64,000 nucleotides of DNA from Pseudoduganella umbonata (GTDB lineage Bacteria > Pseudomonadota > Gammaproteobacteria > Burkholderiales > Burkholderiaceae_D): the NCBI RefSeq assembly GCF_014192225.1, contig NZ_JACHXS010000005.1:124001-188000 (forward strand), given 5' to 3'. Below the pieces are notes generated by a model, which saw only the letters and a list, made by a program, of their open reading frames with translations, was not told the origin of the DNA and did not search any database. The stretch's first letter is position 1. Each line of letters starts with the position of its first letter. Position numbers and translations under genes: made by a program. Below, piece by piece: positions 1 through 9,712 of the stretch.

Positions 1-2020
1 CGCCGTTCTTGCGCGACAGGCCGCCGTTTTCCTTGAACCACAACACGCTTTCGGCATCGAGCTTCTCGGCCCACAGGTAGCCGTAGTAACCGGCCGAGTA
101 GCCGCCGGCGAAGACGTGCGAGAAGTACGTGGTGCGATAGCGCGGCGGCACCGGCGCGAAGTCGACGCCGGCATCCTTCAGCGCCTGGGCTTCGAATGCC
201 AGCACGTCGGTGGGGACCTGGCTGGCCGACAGCTGGTGCCATTTCTGGTCGAGGATCGCCGCGGCCAGGTACTCGGTGGTGCGGTGGCCTTCGTTGAACT
301 TCTGCGCGGCCAGCACTTTGTCCAGCAGCTCTTTCGGCATCGGCGCGCCCGTCTGGTAGTGCTTCGCGTAGTTGTTCAGGATCTCCGGCCAGGTGGCCCA
401 CATCTCGTTGACCTGCGACGGGAATTCGACGAAGTCGCGCGGCACGCGGGTGCCGGCAAAGCGCGGGTACTTCACATTCGAGAACATGCCGTGCAGCGCG
501 TGACCGAATTCATGGAACGTAGTGCGCACTTCGTCGTACGTCAGCAGCGTGGGTTCGCCGTTCGCCGGCTTGGAGATGTTCAGGTGGTTGGCCACCACCG
601 GCTGCGTGCCGAGCAGCTTGCTCTGGCCCACGTAGGCATTCATCCAGGCGCCGCCGCGCTTGTTGCCGCGCGCATAGAAATCGCCGATGAAGATGGACAG
701 CTGCTTGCCGTCGGCATCGAACACGTCCCACACGCGCACGTCGGCCTGGTACACCGGCAAGTCCTTGCGCTCCTTGAACGTCAGCCCGAACACCTTGTTC
801 GCTGCGAAGAACACGCCGTTTTCCAGCACGCTGTTCAGCTCGAAGTACGGCTTCAGTTCGTTCTGGTCGAATGCGTAACGCTCCTTGCTGACCTTGTCGG
901 CGTAGAACTGCCAGTCGTGCGCCGCCAGCTGGAAGCCACCCTCGCCTTTACTCTTCTGTTCGGCGTCGATGACCTTCTGGATATCGGCCGCTTCACGGCG
1001 CGCGTTGCGCACCGCCGGCTGGGCGAATTCGGCCAGCAGCTGGTTCACGGCCGTGGTGTCCTTGGCCGTCTGGTCTTCCAGGTGATATGCCGCATGGCTG
1101 GCATAGCCCAGCAGCGCGGCGCGCTCGGCGCGCAGTTTCACCAGTTGCAGCACCAGTTCGCGGTTGTCGAACTCGCCGCCGCGGCTGCCGCGCGCCATCG
1201 ACGCGGCCAGCAGCCGCTCGCGCGTGGTGCGGTTCTTCAGCACCGACAGCGGCGCCTGGCCGGTGGTGTTGACGACCGGGATCGCGAACTTGCCTTCCTG
1301 GCCGCGTGCCTTCGCATCGGCCGCCGCCTTGGCGATCGCCGCGTCGGACATGCCGTCCAGCTCTTCCTTCGTGTCGACGACCAGCGCGGAAGCGTTCATC
1401 TCCTTCAGCACATTCTGCGCGAACGCCGTCTGCAATTCAGCCAGCTTCGCGTTGTAGGCCTTGAGCTTTTCCTTGTCGGCCGCCGACAGTTTCGCACCGG
1501 CGCGCACGTAGTCGGTGTGATAGCGCTCGAGCAGGTATTTCGATTCCGGGTCCAGCTTCAGCTTGTCGCGCTTGTCGTACAGGGCCTTGATGCGGGCGTA
1601 CATCTTCGGATTGAGCAGCATCGCATCGCTGTGCGCCGACAGCTTCGGCGCAAGGGTACGGTCCAGCGCCTGCAGCGTGTCGTTGGTGTTGGCGCCGTTC
1701 AGGCTGAAGAACACGGTCGATACGCGGTTCAGCAGGCGGCCCGAGCGTTCCATCGCCACGATCGTGTTTTCGAACGTGGGCGCGGCCTTGTTGCTGGCGA
1801 TTTTTTCGATCTCGGCGGCTTGCGCCTTCATGCCTTCGTCAAACGCCGGCGCGTAGTCGGCATCGCCGATCCTGTCGAACTGCGGATATTGCAGCGGCAG
1901 CGTGCTGGGCGCGGCGAACGGATTGGCGGCCGGCAGCGCGGCCTGGGCCTGGCCGGCGAAGGCCAGGCTGGCGAAGGCCAGGCTGACGGCGGAGGTCATC
2001 AGTTTCGGGTATTTCAACAT
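1..2020 (-). CDS. M3 family metallopeptidase, downstream tandem copy (3' end beyond window)
   Basis: This is a zinc-dependent oligopeptidase of the thimet oligopeptidase/peptidyl-dipeptidase Dcp family (M3). The protein begins MLKYPKLMTS, followed by a hydrophobic segment ending in AFAGQAQA that looks like a Sec signal peptide, so a periplasmic location is likely. The HEFGH zinc motif lies near residue 502 in the context FHEFGHALHG. The coding frame stays open to position 1, so the C-terminus is missing from the window. The start ATG (2018-2020) shares one base with the stop of the upstream paralogue (TAATG), implying translational coupling. It is visibly a duplicate of that gene: long stretches of both protein and DNA are nearly the same. 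The family assignment is firm; the substrate is unknown. Confidence 0.9.
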   Translation of the reverse strand, partial: MLKYPKLMTSAVSLAFASLAFAGQAQAALPAANPFAAPSTLPLQYPQFDRIGDADYAPAFDEGMKAQAAEIEKIASNKAAPTFENTIVAMERSGRLLNRVSTVFFSLNGANTNDTLQALDRTLAPKLSAHSDAMLLNPKMYARIKALYDKRDKLKLDPESKYLLERYHTDYVRAGAKLSAADKEKLKAYNAKLAELQTAFAQNVLKEMNASALVVDTKEELDGMSDAAIAKAAADAKARGQEGKFAIPVVNTTGQAPLSVLKNRTTRERLLAASMARGSRGGEFDNRELVLQLVKLRAERAALLGYASHAAYHLEDQTAKDTTAVNQLLAEFAQPAVRNARREAADIQKVIDAEQKSKGEGGFQLAAHDWQFYADKVSKERYAFDQNELKPYFELNSVLENGVFFAANKVFGLTFKERKDLPVYQADVRVWDVFDADGKQLSIFIGDFYARGNKRGGAWMNAYVGQSKLLGTQPVVANHLNISKPANGEPTLLTYDEVRTTFHEFGHALHGMFSNVKYPRFAGTRVPRDFVEFPSQVNEMWATWPEILNNYAKHYQTGAPMPKELLDKVLAAQKFNEGHRTTEYLAAAILDQKWHQLSASQVPTDVLAFEAQALKDAGVDFAPVPPRYRTTYFSHVFAGGYSAGYYGYLWAEKLDAESVLWFKENGGLSRKNG

Positions 2021-4173
2021 TATTCCTTGGTTGGCTGGACATTCAGGCCGCGGCGTTCCAGCAGCGGTTCGATGGCGGCATCGCGGCCGCGGAAGTTGCG
2101 GAACAGTTCCATCGCATCGGCGGTGCCGCCGCGCGACAGCAGCGTCTTGCGGAACCAGTCGCCGTTCTTGCGTTGCAGGCCGCCGTTTTCCTTGAACCAC
2201 AGCACGCTTTCGGCATCGAGCTTCTCGGCCCACAGGTAGGCGTAGTAGCCGGCCGAATAGCCGCCGGAGAAGCTGTGCGAGAAATACGTGGTGCGGTAGC
2301 GCGGCGGTACCAGCGCGTAGTCGACGCCGGCTTCCTTCAGCGCGGCCGCTTCGAAGGCCAGCACGTCGTCCGGCACCTGGTCCGGCTGCAGCTGGTGCCA
2401 TTTCTGGTCGAGCAGCGAGGCGGCCAGGTATTCGGTGGTGGCAAAGCCCTTGTTGAACTTGCGCGACGCGGTGATCTTGTCCAGCAGTTCCTTCGGCATC
2501 GGCGCGCCGGTCTGGTGGTGCTTCGCATAGTTGGCCAGCACTTCCGGCCACACGGCCCACATCTCGTTGACCTGCGACGGATACTCGACGAAATCGCGCG
2601 GCACGCTGGTGCCCGAGAAGCGCGGGTACTTCACGTTCGAGAACATGCCGTGCAGCGCATGGCCGAATTCGTGGAACATGGTCGTGACTTCATCGAACGT
2701 CAGCAGCGTCGGCTCGCCGGCCGGCGGCTTGGGAATGCTCTGGTGGTTGCCCACCACCGGCTTCTCGCCCAGCAGCGACGATTGCGACACGTATTCGTTC
2801 ATCCACGCGCCACCCTGCTTGTTCGGGCGGGCGTACAGGTCGGCCAGGAAGATCGCCAGCGGCTTGCCGTCGGCATCGGCCACGTCGAACACGCGCACGT
2901 CCGGGTCGTAGACCGGCAGGTCCTTGCGTTCCTTGAAGGTGATGCCGTACAGCCTGGTGGCGGCGAAGAACACGCCGTTCACCAGCACGTTGTTCAGTTC
3001 GAAGTAGGGCTTGAGCTGCTTTTCGTCGAATGCAAAGCGCTGGGCGCGCACCTTATCGGTATAAAAATCCCAGTCGGCCGCCGTGACGGGGGCGCCGGCG
3101 ATCGCCGCCAGGTCGGCGCCTTCGCGGCGCGCATTGTCGACGGCCGGTTTCGCCAGCTCGGCCAGCAGCTTGTTGACGTTGGCCGTGTTCTTCGCCGTCT
3201 GGTTGGCCAGCGAATAGGCGGCGAAGTTTTCATAGCCCAGCAGGCGGGCCTGTTCGGCGCGCAGGCGTGCCAGTTTCTTCACGACTTCACGGTTGTCGAA
3301 CTCGCCGCCGCGGCTGCCGCGCGCCAGCGATGCCGCCATCAGCCGGGCACGCACCTGTGGATTCGTCAGCTCGGCGAGCGGCGGCTGGCCGGTGGTGTTC
3401 TGCAGCGGGACCAGGTATTTACCCTTCAAACCCTTCTCGTTGGCCGCGGTGGCGGCGGCATTGATCGCCGCTTCCGGCATGCCGGCCAGCTCCTCGCGCG
3501 TATCGACGACCAGCGCGGATGCGTTGATTTCCTTCAGCACGTTCTGCGTGAAGGTGGTCTGCAGGGTGGCGATCTCGCCGTTCAGGCGTTTCAGCTTTTC
3601 CTTGTCCTGCGCCGACAGTTTCGCGCCGGCCAGCACGAAGTCTTCGTGATAGCGCTCGATCAGGTAGCGGGATTCGGCGTCCAGCCCCAGCTTGTCGCGC
3701 TTTGCGTACAGCGCATCGATACGCTTGAACAGTTGCGGGTTCAAGTGGATCGCATCGCTGTGCGCGGCCAGCTTCGGCGACATCTCGCGGTCGATCGCGT
3801 CCAGCTTGTCGTTCGTGTTGGCGCCGACCAGGTTCGCGAAGGTGCTGTGCACGCGGTGCAGCGTGCGCCCGCCCCGCTCCATCGCCACGATCGTGTTCTC
3901 GAAGGTGGGCGCCGCCTTGCTGTTGGCGATGCGGTCGATTTCCTTCAGTTCCTCGGCCATGCCGGCCTGGAACGCTGGCAGGAAATGCTCGTCGCGGATC
4001 TGGTCGAACTGCGGATAATGCAGCGGCAGCGCGCTGGCTTTGAGCAGAGGATTCATCGTGGGCACCTGGGAAGCCGCCTGTGAAGCCGCCTGGGCGGCTG
4101 GCGCGGCATGCGCTGCCGGGATGATGGCCAGCGCAAGGCTGGCCGCGAGAACGAGCATACGTGGAGGGGTCAT
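2020..4173 (-). CDS. M3 family metallopeptidase (Dcp-like), upstream tandem copy
   Basis: A 717-residue zinc peptidase of the M3 (oligopeptidase A/Dcp) family. It begins MTPPRMLVLAASLALAIIPA and continues to an AHA-A junction, a typical signal peptide, so periplasmic digestion of short peptides is inferred. The helical N-terminal M3 region is followed by the zinc motif HEFGH near residue 500 (TMFHEFGHALHG). Full length matches the family (about 680-720). The gene is followed with a one-base TAATG overlap by a second M3 gene, so the two form a tandem duplication expressed as one unit. The start was chosen because the signal peptide follows directly. A GMC oxidoreductase remnant is divergent from it. 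Confidence 0.93.
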   Translation of the reverse strand: MTPPRMLVLAASLALAIIPAAHAAPAAQAASQAASQVPTMNPLLKASALPLHYPQFDQIRDEHFLPAFQAGMAEELKEIDRIANSKAAPTFENTIVAMERGGRTLHRVHSTFANLVGANTNDKLDAIDREMSPKLAAHSDAIHLNPQLFKRIDALYAKRDKLGLDAESRYLIERYHEDFVLAGAKLSAQDKEKLKRLNGEIATLQTTFTQNVLKEINASALVVDTREELAGMPEAAINAAATAANEKGLKGKYLVPLQNTTGQPPLAELTNPQVRARLMAASLARGSRGGEFDNREVVKKLARLRAEQARLLGYENFAAYSLANQTAKNTANVNKLLAELAKPAVDNARREGADLAAIAGAPVTAADWDFYTDKVRAQRFAFDEKQLKPYFELNNVLVNGVFFAATRLYGITFKERKDLPVYDPDVRVFDVADADGKPLAIFLADLYARPNKQGGAWMNEYVSQSSLLGEKPVVGNHQSIPKPPAGEPTLLTFDEVTTMFHEFGHALHGMFSNVKYPRFSGTSVPRDFVEYPSQVNEMWAVWPEVLANYAKHHQTGAPMPKELLDKITASRKFNKGFATTEYLAASLLDQKWHQLQPDQVPDDVLAFEAAALKEAGVDYALVPPRYRTTYFSHSFSGGYSAGYYAYLWAEKLDAESVLWFKENGGLQRKNGDWFRKTLLSRGGTADAMELFRNFRGRDAAIEPLLERRGLNVQPTKE

Positions 4174-4268
4174 ATCGTCTTTCGATTAACCGTTGCAGCC
4201 GGCGAGATCGTCGCCGGCTCCGTGTCGGGAAACGCCTGCCCGGTGGCAAGCATGAAGGCAAGATAATA

Positions 4269-5617
4269 ATGCAAACCGCGCTCCCCGCTCCAGCAGCGTG
4301 TAGCATGGCGGCCATGGCTTCCTTCCACCCCCATTACGACGCGATCGTCGTCGGCAGCGGCCCCGGCGGCGCCAGCGTGGCGCGCACGCTGGCGGCCACC
4401 GGGGCGCGCGTGCTGATCCTGGAACGCGGCAGCGCCGCGCCGGTGGCCGGCACGCTGACGCAGATGACGGCCATGGCGGCCATTCCCGGCAAGGGCGCAT
4501 TCTTCCACCGCGACGCTTCGCTGCTGGTGCGCGGCGTCACGGCGGGCGGCAGTTCCACGATCAACTTTGCCACCGCGGCGTCCCCGCCCGCAGCCTTCGC
4601 ACGCCTGGGCATCGACCTGGCGGACGACGAACGGGCGCTGCGCGCCGAACTGCCGCTCGGTCCGCTGCCCGACGACCTCATCGGACCGATGGCGCGGCGC
4701 ATCATGACGGCCGCGCAGGACGCCGGCCTGGGCTGGCGCAAGCTGGACAAGATGATCCGCCCCGCCCTCTGCCGCACCGGCTGCTGGCGCTGCATGTATG
4801 GCTGCCCGTTCGGCGCCAAGTGGACCGCCCGCGATTTCCTGGACGAAGCCTGCCGCCACGGCGCGCAACTGGTGGCCGATGCGCGCGTGGAGCGGGTGAT
4901 CGTGGAACATGGCCGCGCGGCGGGTGTGGAAGTCACGGTCGGCGGCACGGTGCACGCGGTGCGTGCGCCCGTGGTCGTGCTGGCCGCCGGCGGCATCGGC
5001 AGCCCGCGCCTGCTGCACCGCTCGGGACTGGCGCCGGCCGCCGTGCCGTTCTTCAGCGATCCGGTGGTGGCGGTGATGGGCAGCGTGGACGATCTCGACG
5101 GCGGCGCCGAGGTGCCGATGGCGGCCGGCCTGGCGCTGCCTGGCGAGGGGATATCGTTCGCCGACCTCGCGTTGCCGCGGCCGATGTACAGCGCATTCGC
5201 CGCCCAGGTGGGCCGCTTCGACCGGCTGCACGCCCATGCGCGCACACTGTCGATCATGGTGAAGATCGCCGACGAAGCGGGTGGCGCCGTCGCCCGCGCT
5301 GGGTCGACAAGACGCTGACGGCGCCCGACAAGGCCAGGCTGGACCGCGGCACGGCGCTCGCGCGCGACATCCTGCGCCAGGCCGGCGCGAAGCATGTATT
5401 TAGCAGCCATCACTTTGCCGCGCACCCGGGCGGCACCGCGGCGATCGGCACGGTGGTCGACAGCAAGCTGCAAACCGGCACCGCCGGCCTGTTCGTCTGC
5501 GATGCCGCCGTACTGCCGGCGCCGTGGGGCCTGCCGCCGACTCTTACGCTGCTGTGCCTGGGCCGGCGGCTGGGGCGGCAACTGGCCGCCGCTACCGGGA
5601 TGACGGGGAATCAGTAA
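4269..5617 (+). pseudogene. GMC family oxidoreductase, interrupted by a frameshift
   Basis: The N-terminal part (MQTALPAPAA...) contains the FAD-binding dinucleotide motif VVGSGPGGASVARTL and a cysteine-rich segment CRTGCWRCMYGCPFG typical of one bacterial GMC subgroup. The frame ends at 5318 with a spurious tail after GGAVAR. The rest of the same protein continues one frame away (RWVDKTLTAPDK ... AHPGGTAAIG ... DAAVLPAPWGLPPTLTL) and stops at 5617. A one-base loss in the GC-rich run around 5290-5300 explains both halves, because neither half alone is a full GMC enzyme. Either the gene is truly inactivated or the base was lost in sequencing or assembly. The substrate cannot be told. The ATG at 4269 is preferred; another in-frame ATG lies at 4305. 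Confidence 0.8.
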
Positions 5618-5823
5618 TGCGGTGGCCGTTCGTTGAGCGGCGCCTGGGCGGTGTCGCGCGTGCGCATGTGCTCGATCAGCCGGGCGACCATCGCTTCGAG
5701 CTGGTCGATCTGCTTTTGCTGTTCGTAGACTCGGGCATTGAGCGACTCGACCAGGTCTTCTTGGTGGGCCAGCTTGATTTCGATGTCGACGAAGCGCGAC
5801 TCTTGTTCTTCTTCCGGGTTCAC
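5611..5823 (-). CDS. slyX: SlyX family protein
   Basis: A 70-residue acidic coiled-coil protein (VNPEEEQESRFVDIEIKL..., ending NERPPHY) with the SlyX pattern: heptad-like helix LAHQEDLVESLNARVYEQQK, then QIDQLEAMVARLIEHMR and a C-terminal PPHY. Its biochemical role is not established in any organism. The start is GTG at 5821-5823, overlapping the helicase stop in a GTGA arrangement, so it is read by coupling from the upstream rep-like gene. Its 3' end overlaps the 3' end of the convergent GMC remnant by a few bases. Confidence 0.85.
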   Translation of the reverse strand: MNPEEEQESRFVDIEIKLAHQEDLVESLNARVYEQQKQIDQLEAMVARLIEHMRTRDTAQAPLNERPPHY

Positions 5824-7892
5824 GTGATTTCCTTTGGTTTCGAGGTGGCCAGCAGTTCCTTCATGCGGGCCAGGCGTTCGCGCGGCGAGATCACCTCGGT
5901 TTCCTTCGGCGGCGCATCGCCCACGTCCAGCTGCATCTCGGCGATGAAGCGGGAAACGTCGCAGTGTACCTGCTCGCCGGCGCGTTTTCGTTTCTTGCAC
6001 CAGGTGAGCTGCAGCGTGCGCTGCGCACGCGTGATGCCCACGTACATCAGGCGGCGCTCCTCCTCGATGCGCTGGGCCAGCGTTTCGACCGGCGCGTCCG
6101 GATCGCCCTTGTGCGGCAGGATGCCCTCCTCCACGCCGACCAGGAACACGTGCGGATACTCCAGGCCTTTCGACGCGTGCAGGGTGGACATGCGGATCGC
6201 ATCCGGGTCTTCGTCCTTCCCTTCGAGCATCGACATCAGCGCCACCATCTGCGTCAGCTCCAGCACGTTCTTTTCCTCGCCGTCGCGGTCCTTGCCGCCG
6301 CGGCCCCGGTCCTTCAGCCAGCCCATGAAATCGAGCACGTTCTGCCACCGGCTCTGCGCGGCCCGCTCCTCGAGCGTGTCGTACAGGTAGTGTTCGTAGT
6401 GGATCGCTTCCATCATGTCGTCCAGCACCTGGGCGGCGTTGTCGCCGCTGCCGGCGGCACCGGGGCGGCTGGCGCGCGATTCCAGGTCGTTGATGAAGTT
6501 GCAGAAGTCGCGCAGCGGCTGCAGCTGGCGGTCCGTCAGCTTTGCCTCGATGCCGCCCTTGAACACGGCCTCGAACAGCGAGCATTGCCACTGGCCGGAG
6601 AAGGCGCCCAGCACTTCCAGCGTGGACTGGCCGATGCCGCGGCGCGGCGTCGTCACGGCGCGGATGAAGGCGGGATCGTCGTCCTGGTTGGCCAGCAGGC
6701 GCAGGTAGGCGATGATGTCCTTGATCTCGGCCTTGTCGAAGAAGCTCTGGCCGCCCGAGATCGTGTACGGGATGCGCTGGTTGCGCAGCGCCTGCTCGAT
6801 GATGCGGGCCTGGTGGTTGCCGCGGTACAGGATCGCATAATCCGACCATTTATTGCGGCGCTCGAAGTGGTCGGCCGAGATCATGATCGCCACCTGGTCG
6901 GCCTCCTGCTCGTCGTTGGCCATCGCGTGCACCTTGATCGGTTCGCCCAGGCCATGCTCGGACCACAGCGCCTTCTCGAACAGCTTCGGGTTGTTCGAGA
7001 TGACCGCGTTGGCGGCCTGCAGGATGCGGGTGGTGGAGCGGTAATTCTGCTCCAGCTTGATCAGGCGGAGGTCGGGGAAGTCCACCTGCAGGTTGGCCAG
7101 GTTCTCCACCGAGGCGCCGCGCCACGCGTAGATCGCCTGGTCGTCGTCGCCCACCGCGGTAAACATCGGCTTCTTGCCGATCCCGGTCACCATCAGCTTC
7201 AGCAACTCGTACTGGCAGGTGTTGGTGTCCTGGTATTCGTCGACCAGCAGGTAGCGCAGCCGGCGCTGCCACTTGTCGCGCACCGGATCGTTGTCGCGGA
7301 ACAGTTCCACCGGCAGGCGGATCAGGTCGTCGAAGTCGACCGCCTGGTAGGCCGACAGCGTGCTCACGTAGCTGGCATAGATGCGCGCCGACTGCGCCTC
7401 GTCTTCATCCTTGGCGTTGCGGATCGCCAGTTCCGGCGTCACCAGCGCGTTCTTCCACAGCGAGATGTCGTTCTGGATGCGGCGGATCAGCCCCTTGTCG
7501 GTGGTGAGCGCCATGTCCTGCACCAGCGAATAGCAGTCGTCGCTGTCCATGATGGAAAAGCGGTCCTTCAGGCCCAGGTGGTTGGCTTCCTGCCGCAGGA
7601 TCCTCACGCCCAGCGAATGGAAGGTGGAGACCGTGAGCTGCTTGGCCTGCTTCGGCTGCTTCAGCAGCTTGGCGACCCGTTCCTGCATCTCCAGCGCGGC
7701 CTTGTTGGTGAACGTGAGGGCGGCGATGGTGCGGGGGTCGTAGCCGCGTTCCTCGATCATGTAGGTGATCTTTTGCGTGATCACGCGTGTCTTCCCGGAG
7801 CCGGCGCCGGCCAGCACGAGGGCGGGTCCGTCGAGATACAGCACGGCTTCGCTTTGCGGCCCGTTCAGGCCGAATCTGGGTGCATTGGACAT
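5820..7892 (-). CDS. rep: UvrD/Rep family ATP-dependent 3'-5' DNA helicase
   Basis: A 690-residue superfamily 1A helicase. It begins MSNAPRFGLNGPQSEAVLYL and shows Walker A (AGAGSGKT, about residues 28-35), motif Ia (ALTFTNKAALEM), the STFHSLG motif, DEYQDTN (motif II), GDDDQAIYAWRGA (motif III), QNYRST (motif IV) and a C-terminal VGITRAQ motif. The TVSTFHSLGVRILRQEA region and the length (Rep about 670) favour Rep over UvrD (about 720) or PcrA. Rep removes proteins ahead of the replication fork. It is co-translated with slyX downstream and divergent from the DUF1857 gene. Confidence 0.9.
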   Translation of the reverse strand: MSNAPRFGLNGPQSEAVLYLDGPALVLAGAGSGKTRVITQKITYMIEERGYDPRTIAALTFTNKAALEMQERVAKLLKQPKQAKQLTVSTFHSLGVRILRQEANHLGLKDRFSIMDSDDCYSLVQDMALTTDKGLIRRIQNDISLWKNALVTPELAIRNAKDEDEAQSARIYASYVSTLSAYQAVDFDDLIRLPVELFRDNDPVRDKWQRRLRYLLVDEYQDTNTCQYELLKLMVTGIGKKPMFTAVGDDDQAIYAWRGASVENLANLQVDFPDLRLIKLEQNYRSTTRILQAANAVISNNPKLFEKALWSEHGLGEPIKVHAMANDEQEADQVAIMISADHFERRNKWSDYAILYRGNHQARIIEQALRNQRIPYTISGGQSFFDKAEIKDIIAYLRLLANQDDDPAFIRAVTTPRRGIGQSTLEVLGAFSGQWQCSLFEAVFKGGIEAKLTDRQLQPLRDFCNFINDLESRASRPGAAGSGDNAAQVLDDMMEAIHYEHYLYDTLEERAAQSRWQNVLDFMGWLKDRGRGGKDRDGEEKNVLELTQMVALMSMLEGKDEDPDAIRMSTLHASKGLEYPHVFLVGVEEGILPHKGDPDAPVETLAQRIEEERRLMYVGITRAQRTLQLTWCKKRKRAGEQVHCDVSRFIAEMQLDVGDAPPKETEVISPRERLARMKELLATSKPKEIT

Positions 7893-8052
7893 GTTGAAAG
7901 AGGATCAAGTGCGGGGTTGAAAGCGGGGTTGCAGGCGCCGGCGAGACAAGCACGGCCGAGCACGCAAGCCCGCCATTCTAACGCCTTGGCATTGATATTT
8001 CCGGCTCCGGAGGAATATAGTGGCATTCGGCTCACGACATTCTTGCCACGCT

Positions 8053-8535
8053 ATGAAATTCGAACATCTGATAGAAATCAACGATCCCATGAACCCGTTG
8101 ATCGATTCCCTTACCCACGAGCAGGTCTGGCGCGGGCTCGTGCTGCGCGCCGAATCGCCCAAGCTGTTCGTGCCGCACCTGGACGAGGTGCGCATCGGCG
8201 AGCGCACCAGCAAGGGGTTCAAGCGCACGCAGCGCTATGGCGACCTGGTGATCGAGGATACCGTGGTGCTGGAATACCCGAACCTGATCCGCTACGAGGT
8301 GGCCGCGCAGGGGGAGATCAGCAAGTCGAGCCTGACGATGACGATCGAATCGCATGGCCAGGAGCGCCTGTTCGTGCGCTTCGAATACGAGGATGCGCAC
8401 AACGCCCGCGAAGACGAGGAAAACGCGATGTTCGACGAGTTCCGCCGCTCGGCCTACCAGGAATCGGATATCGACACGATCCGCGTGCTGCGCGAACTGG
8501 CCGAAGAAGGCCGGCTGGATGCGACATTGAACTGA
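8053..8535 (+). CDS. DUF1857 / SRPBCC-fold protein (AtaL-like)
   Basis: About 160 residues, beginning MKFEHLIEINDPMNPLIDSL and containing VWRGLVLRAESPKLF, which is the characteristic opening of the DUF1857 family (START/Bet v1-like fold). The family may bind small hydrophobic or aromatic ligands; no catalytic residues are obvious and no function is proven. The ATG at 8053 was chosen because family members begin at the MKFEHL segment. A GTG at 8020 in the same frame has a better ribosome binding site (GGAGGA five bases before it) and would add 11 residues, so the start is uncertain. The gene is divergent from rep with a 160-bp gap and convergent with the HD-GYP gene. Confidence 0.85.
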   Translation: MKFEHLIEINDPMNPLIDSLTHEQVWRGLVLRAESPKLFVPHLDEVRIGERTSKGFKRTQRYGDLVIEDTVVLEYPNLIRYEVAAQGEISKSSLTMTIESHGQERLFVRFEYEDAHNAREDEENAMFDEFRRSAYQESDIDTIRVLRELAEEGRLDATLN

Positions 8536-8562
8536 CAAAACCCCGGAGCGCCTGACAAAGCC

Positions 8563-9675
8563 TCAGGGCAGCGCCGTCCTGCCCCATACCTGGTCCATCC
8601 GGATGGTGGCATCGACCTGGTCGGCGCTGAGCACGTCGCGGATGCCGGACAGGTCGGCACGCGTGTCGCGTTGCAGGAACACGTCGAGCGGCGCGCCGCG
8701 CGGGCCGATGAACGTCTGCACGTACGGCGTCGTCGAATTCAGGCCGCGGCGCGACACGACACCCACCTCGCCGTTGAGCAGCCGCACGAAGGTGCCGACG
8801 GGGTAGATGCCCAGTTCGCGGATCAGCACGGCGCCCAGCTGGGTATCCAGCGCATGGCGCGCATCGAGCAGGATATCGCGCAGCGCCGCGTTCGGCAGCA
8901 TCGCCTTGCGGTAGGGCCGGTCCGAGATGCGCGCGCAATAGCGGTCGGCCAGCGCGATCAGCTTGGCCGGCAAGGCGATCGCATCGCCCACCAGCCGGTG
9001 CGGGTAGCCGCTGCCATTCTCGTTTTCATGGTGCGACAGGACGCAGGACAGCCACACCGGGTCGCTCACGCCGGCCTGGCGCAGCAGCGCCACGCCCCGC
9101 TCCGGGTGGCTGCGCACGAGCGCCCTGTCCTCTTCGGTCAGCGCGCCGCGATCGTCGTGCAGCCCCAGCATTCCCACGTTCATCGTCAGCGCCGCCAGCG
9201 ACATCGACAGCGTTTCGGCAGGCGACAGCTTGACCGCGCGCGCCAGGATCTGCGCCACCACGGACGTATCGATGCAATGCCGTACCGCATACGCCGCGGC
9301 ACGCTGGTTGTGCAGGATGCAGGCCGCGGCCACCTCCGAATTGATGTCCACGGCTTGCGCGACGAGCAGCGCCACCTGCTCCAGTTCGGCCTGCACGCCG
9401 CCGCCGCCGGCGGCGATCCGGTGCAGCAGCGGCGCCAGCTCCGCGACCGCGTGGTTCAGCAGGCGCAGCACGGATGGCGGCTCGGCGCTGGCTGTCTTCG
9501 CAACGGATAACGCCGGATCGTCGATGAAGCCGCGGTCGACAAGGTTGTTGGCCTGCGCATCCGAAGACGGCATGAAGCCCTTGCGCACCAGCAGTGCGCC
9601 GTTTTCGCCGTACACATCCCAGGCGAGCAGTTCGCCCACGCGGATGTCGCCGCTGCTTAGTCGCCGTATCGTCAT
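8563..9675 (-). CDS. Degenerate HD-GYP domain protein
   Basis: A 370-residue soluble protein with an HD-GYP-like core. H133 (in AVRHC) matches the first metal His. The region that should read HDIGK reads MNVGM (residues 165-169). H190 in SHPERG, H215-H216 and GSGYP (221-225) are kept. Loss of the HD pair suggests it does not hydrolyse cyclic di-GMP and may act as a sensor or scaffold. The N-terminal 60 residues (MTIRRLSSGDIRVGELLAWDV) resemble the short beta domain found before many HD-GYP domains. The C-terminal 100 residues include YPVGTFVRLLNGEVGVV, typical of this family. A GGGGG ribosome site precedes the ATG. A perfect 12-bp palindrome sits 38-49 bp upstream. Confidence 0.8.
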   Translation of the reverse strand: MTIRRLSSGDIRVGELLAWDVYGENGALLVRKGFMPSSDAQANNLVDRGFIDDPALSVAKTASAEPPSVLRLLNHAVAELAPLLHRIAAGGGGVQAELEQVALLVAQAVDINSEVAAACILHNQRAAAYAVRHCIDTSVVAQILARAVKLSPAETLSMSLAALTMNVGMLGLHDDRGALTEEDRALVRSHPERGVALLRQAGVSDPVWLSCVLSHHENENGSGYPHRLVGDAIALPAKLIALADRYCARISDRPYRKAMLPNAALRDILLDARHALDTQLGAVLIRELGIYPVGTFVRLLNGEVGVVSRRGLNSTTPYVQTFIGPRGAPLDVFLQRDTRADLSGIRDVLSADQVDATIRMDQVWGRTALP

Positions 9676-9712
9676 GTTGCCCCCAAATATTGCCTGCGCG
9701 TATCACTCTAGG

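Noticed and set aside
5964..8555. Very long open frame on the plus strand opposite the Rep helicase
   Set aside because: It is a mirror of the high-GC helicase gene; the translated sequence has no domain and is rich in Arg, Val and Gln as expected of an antisense reading frame.
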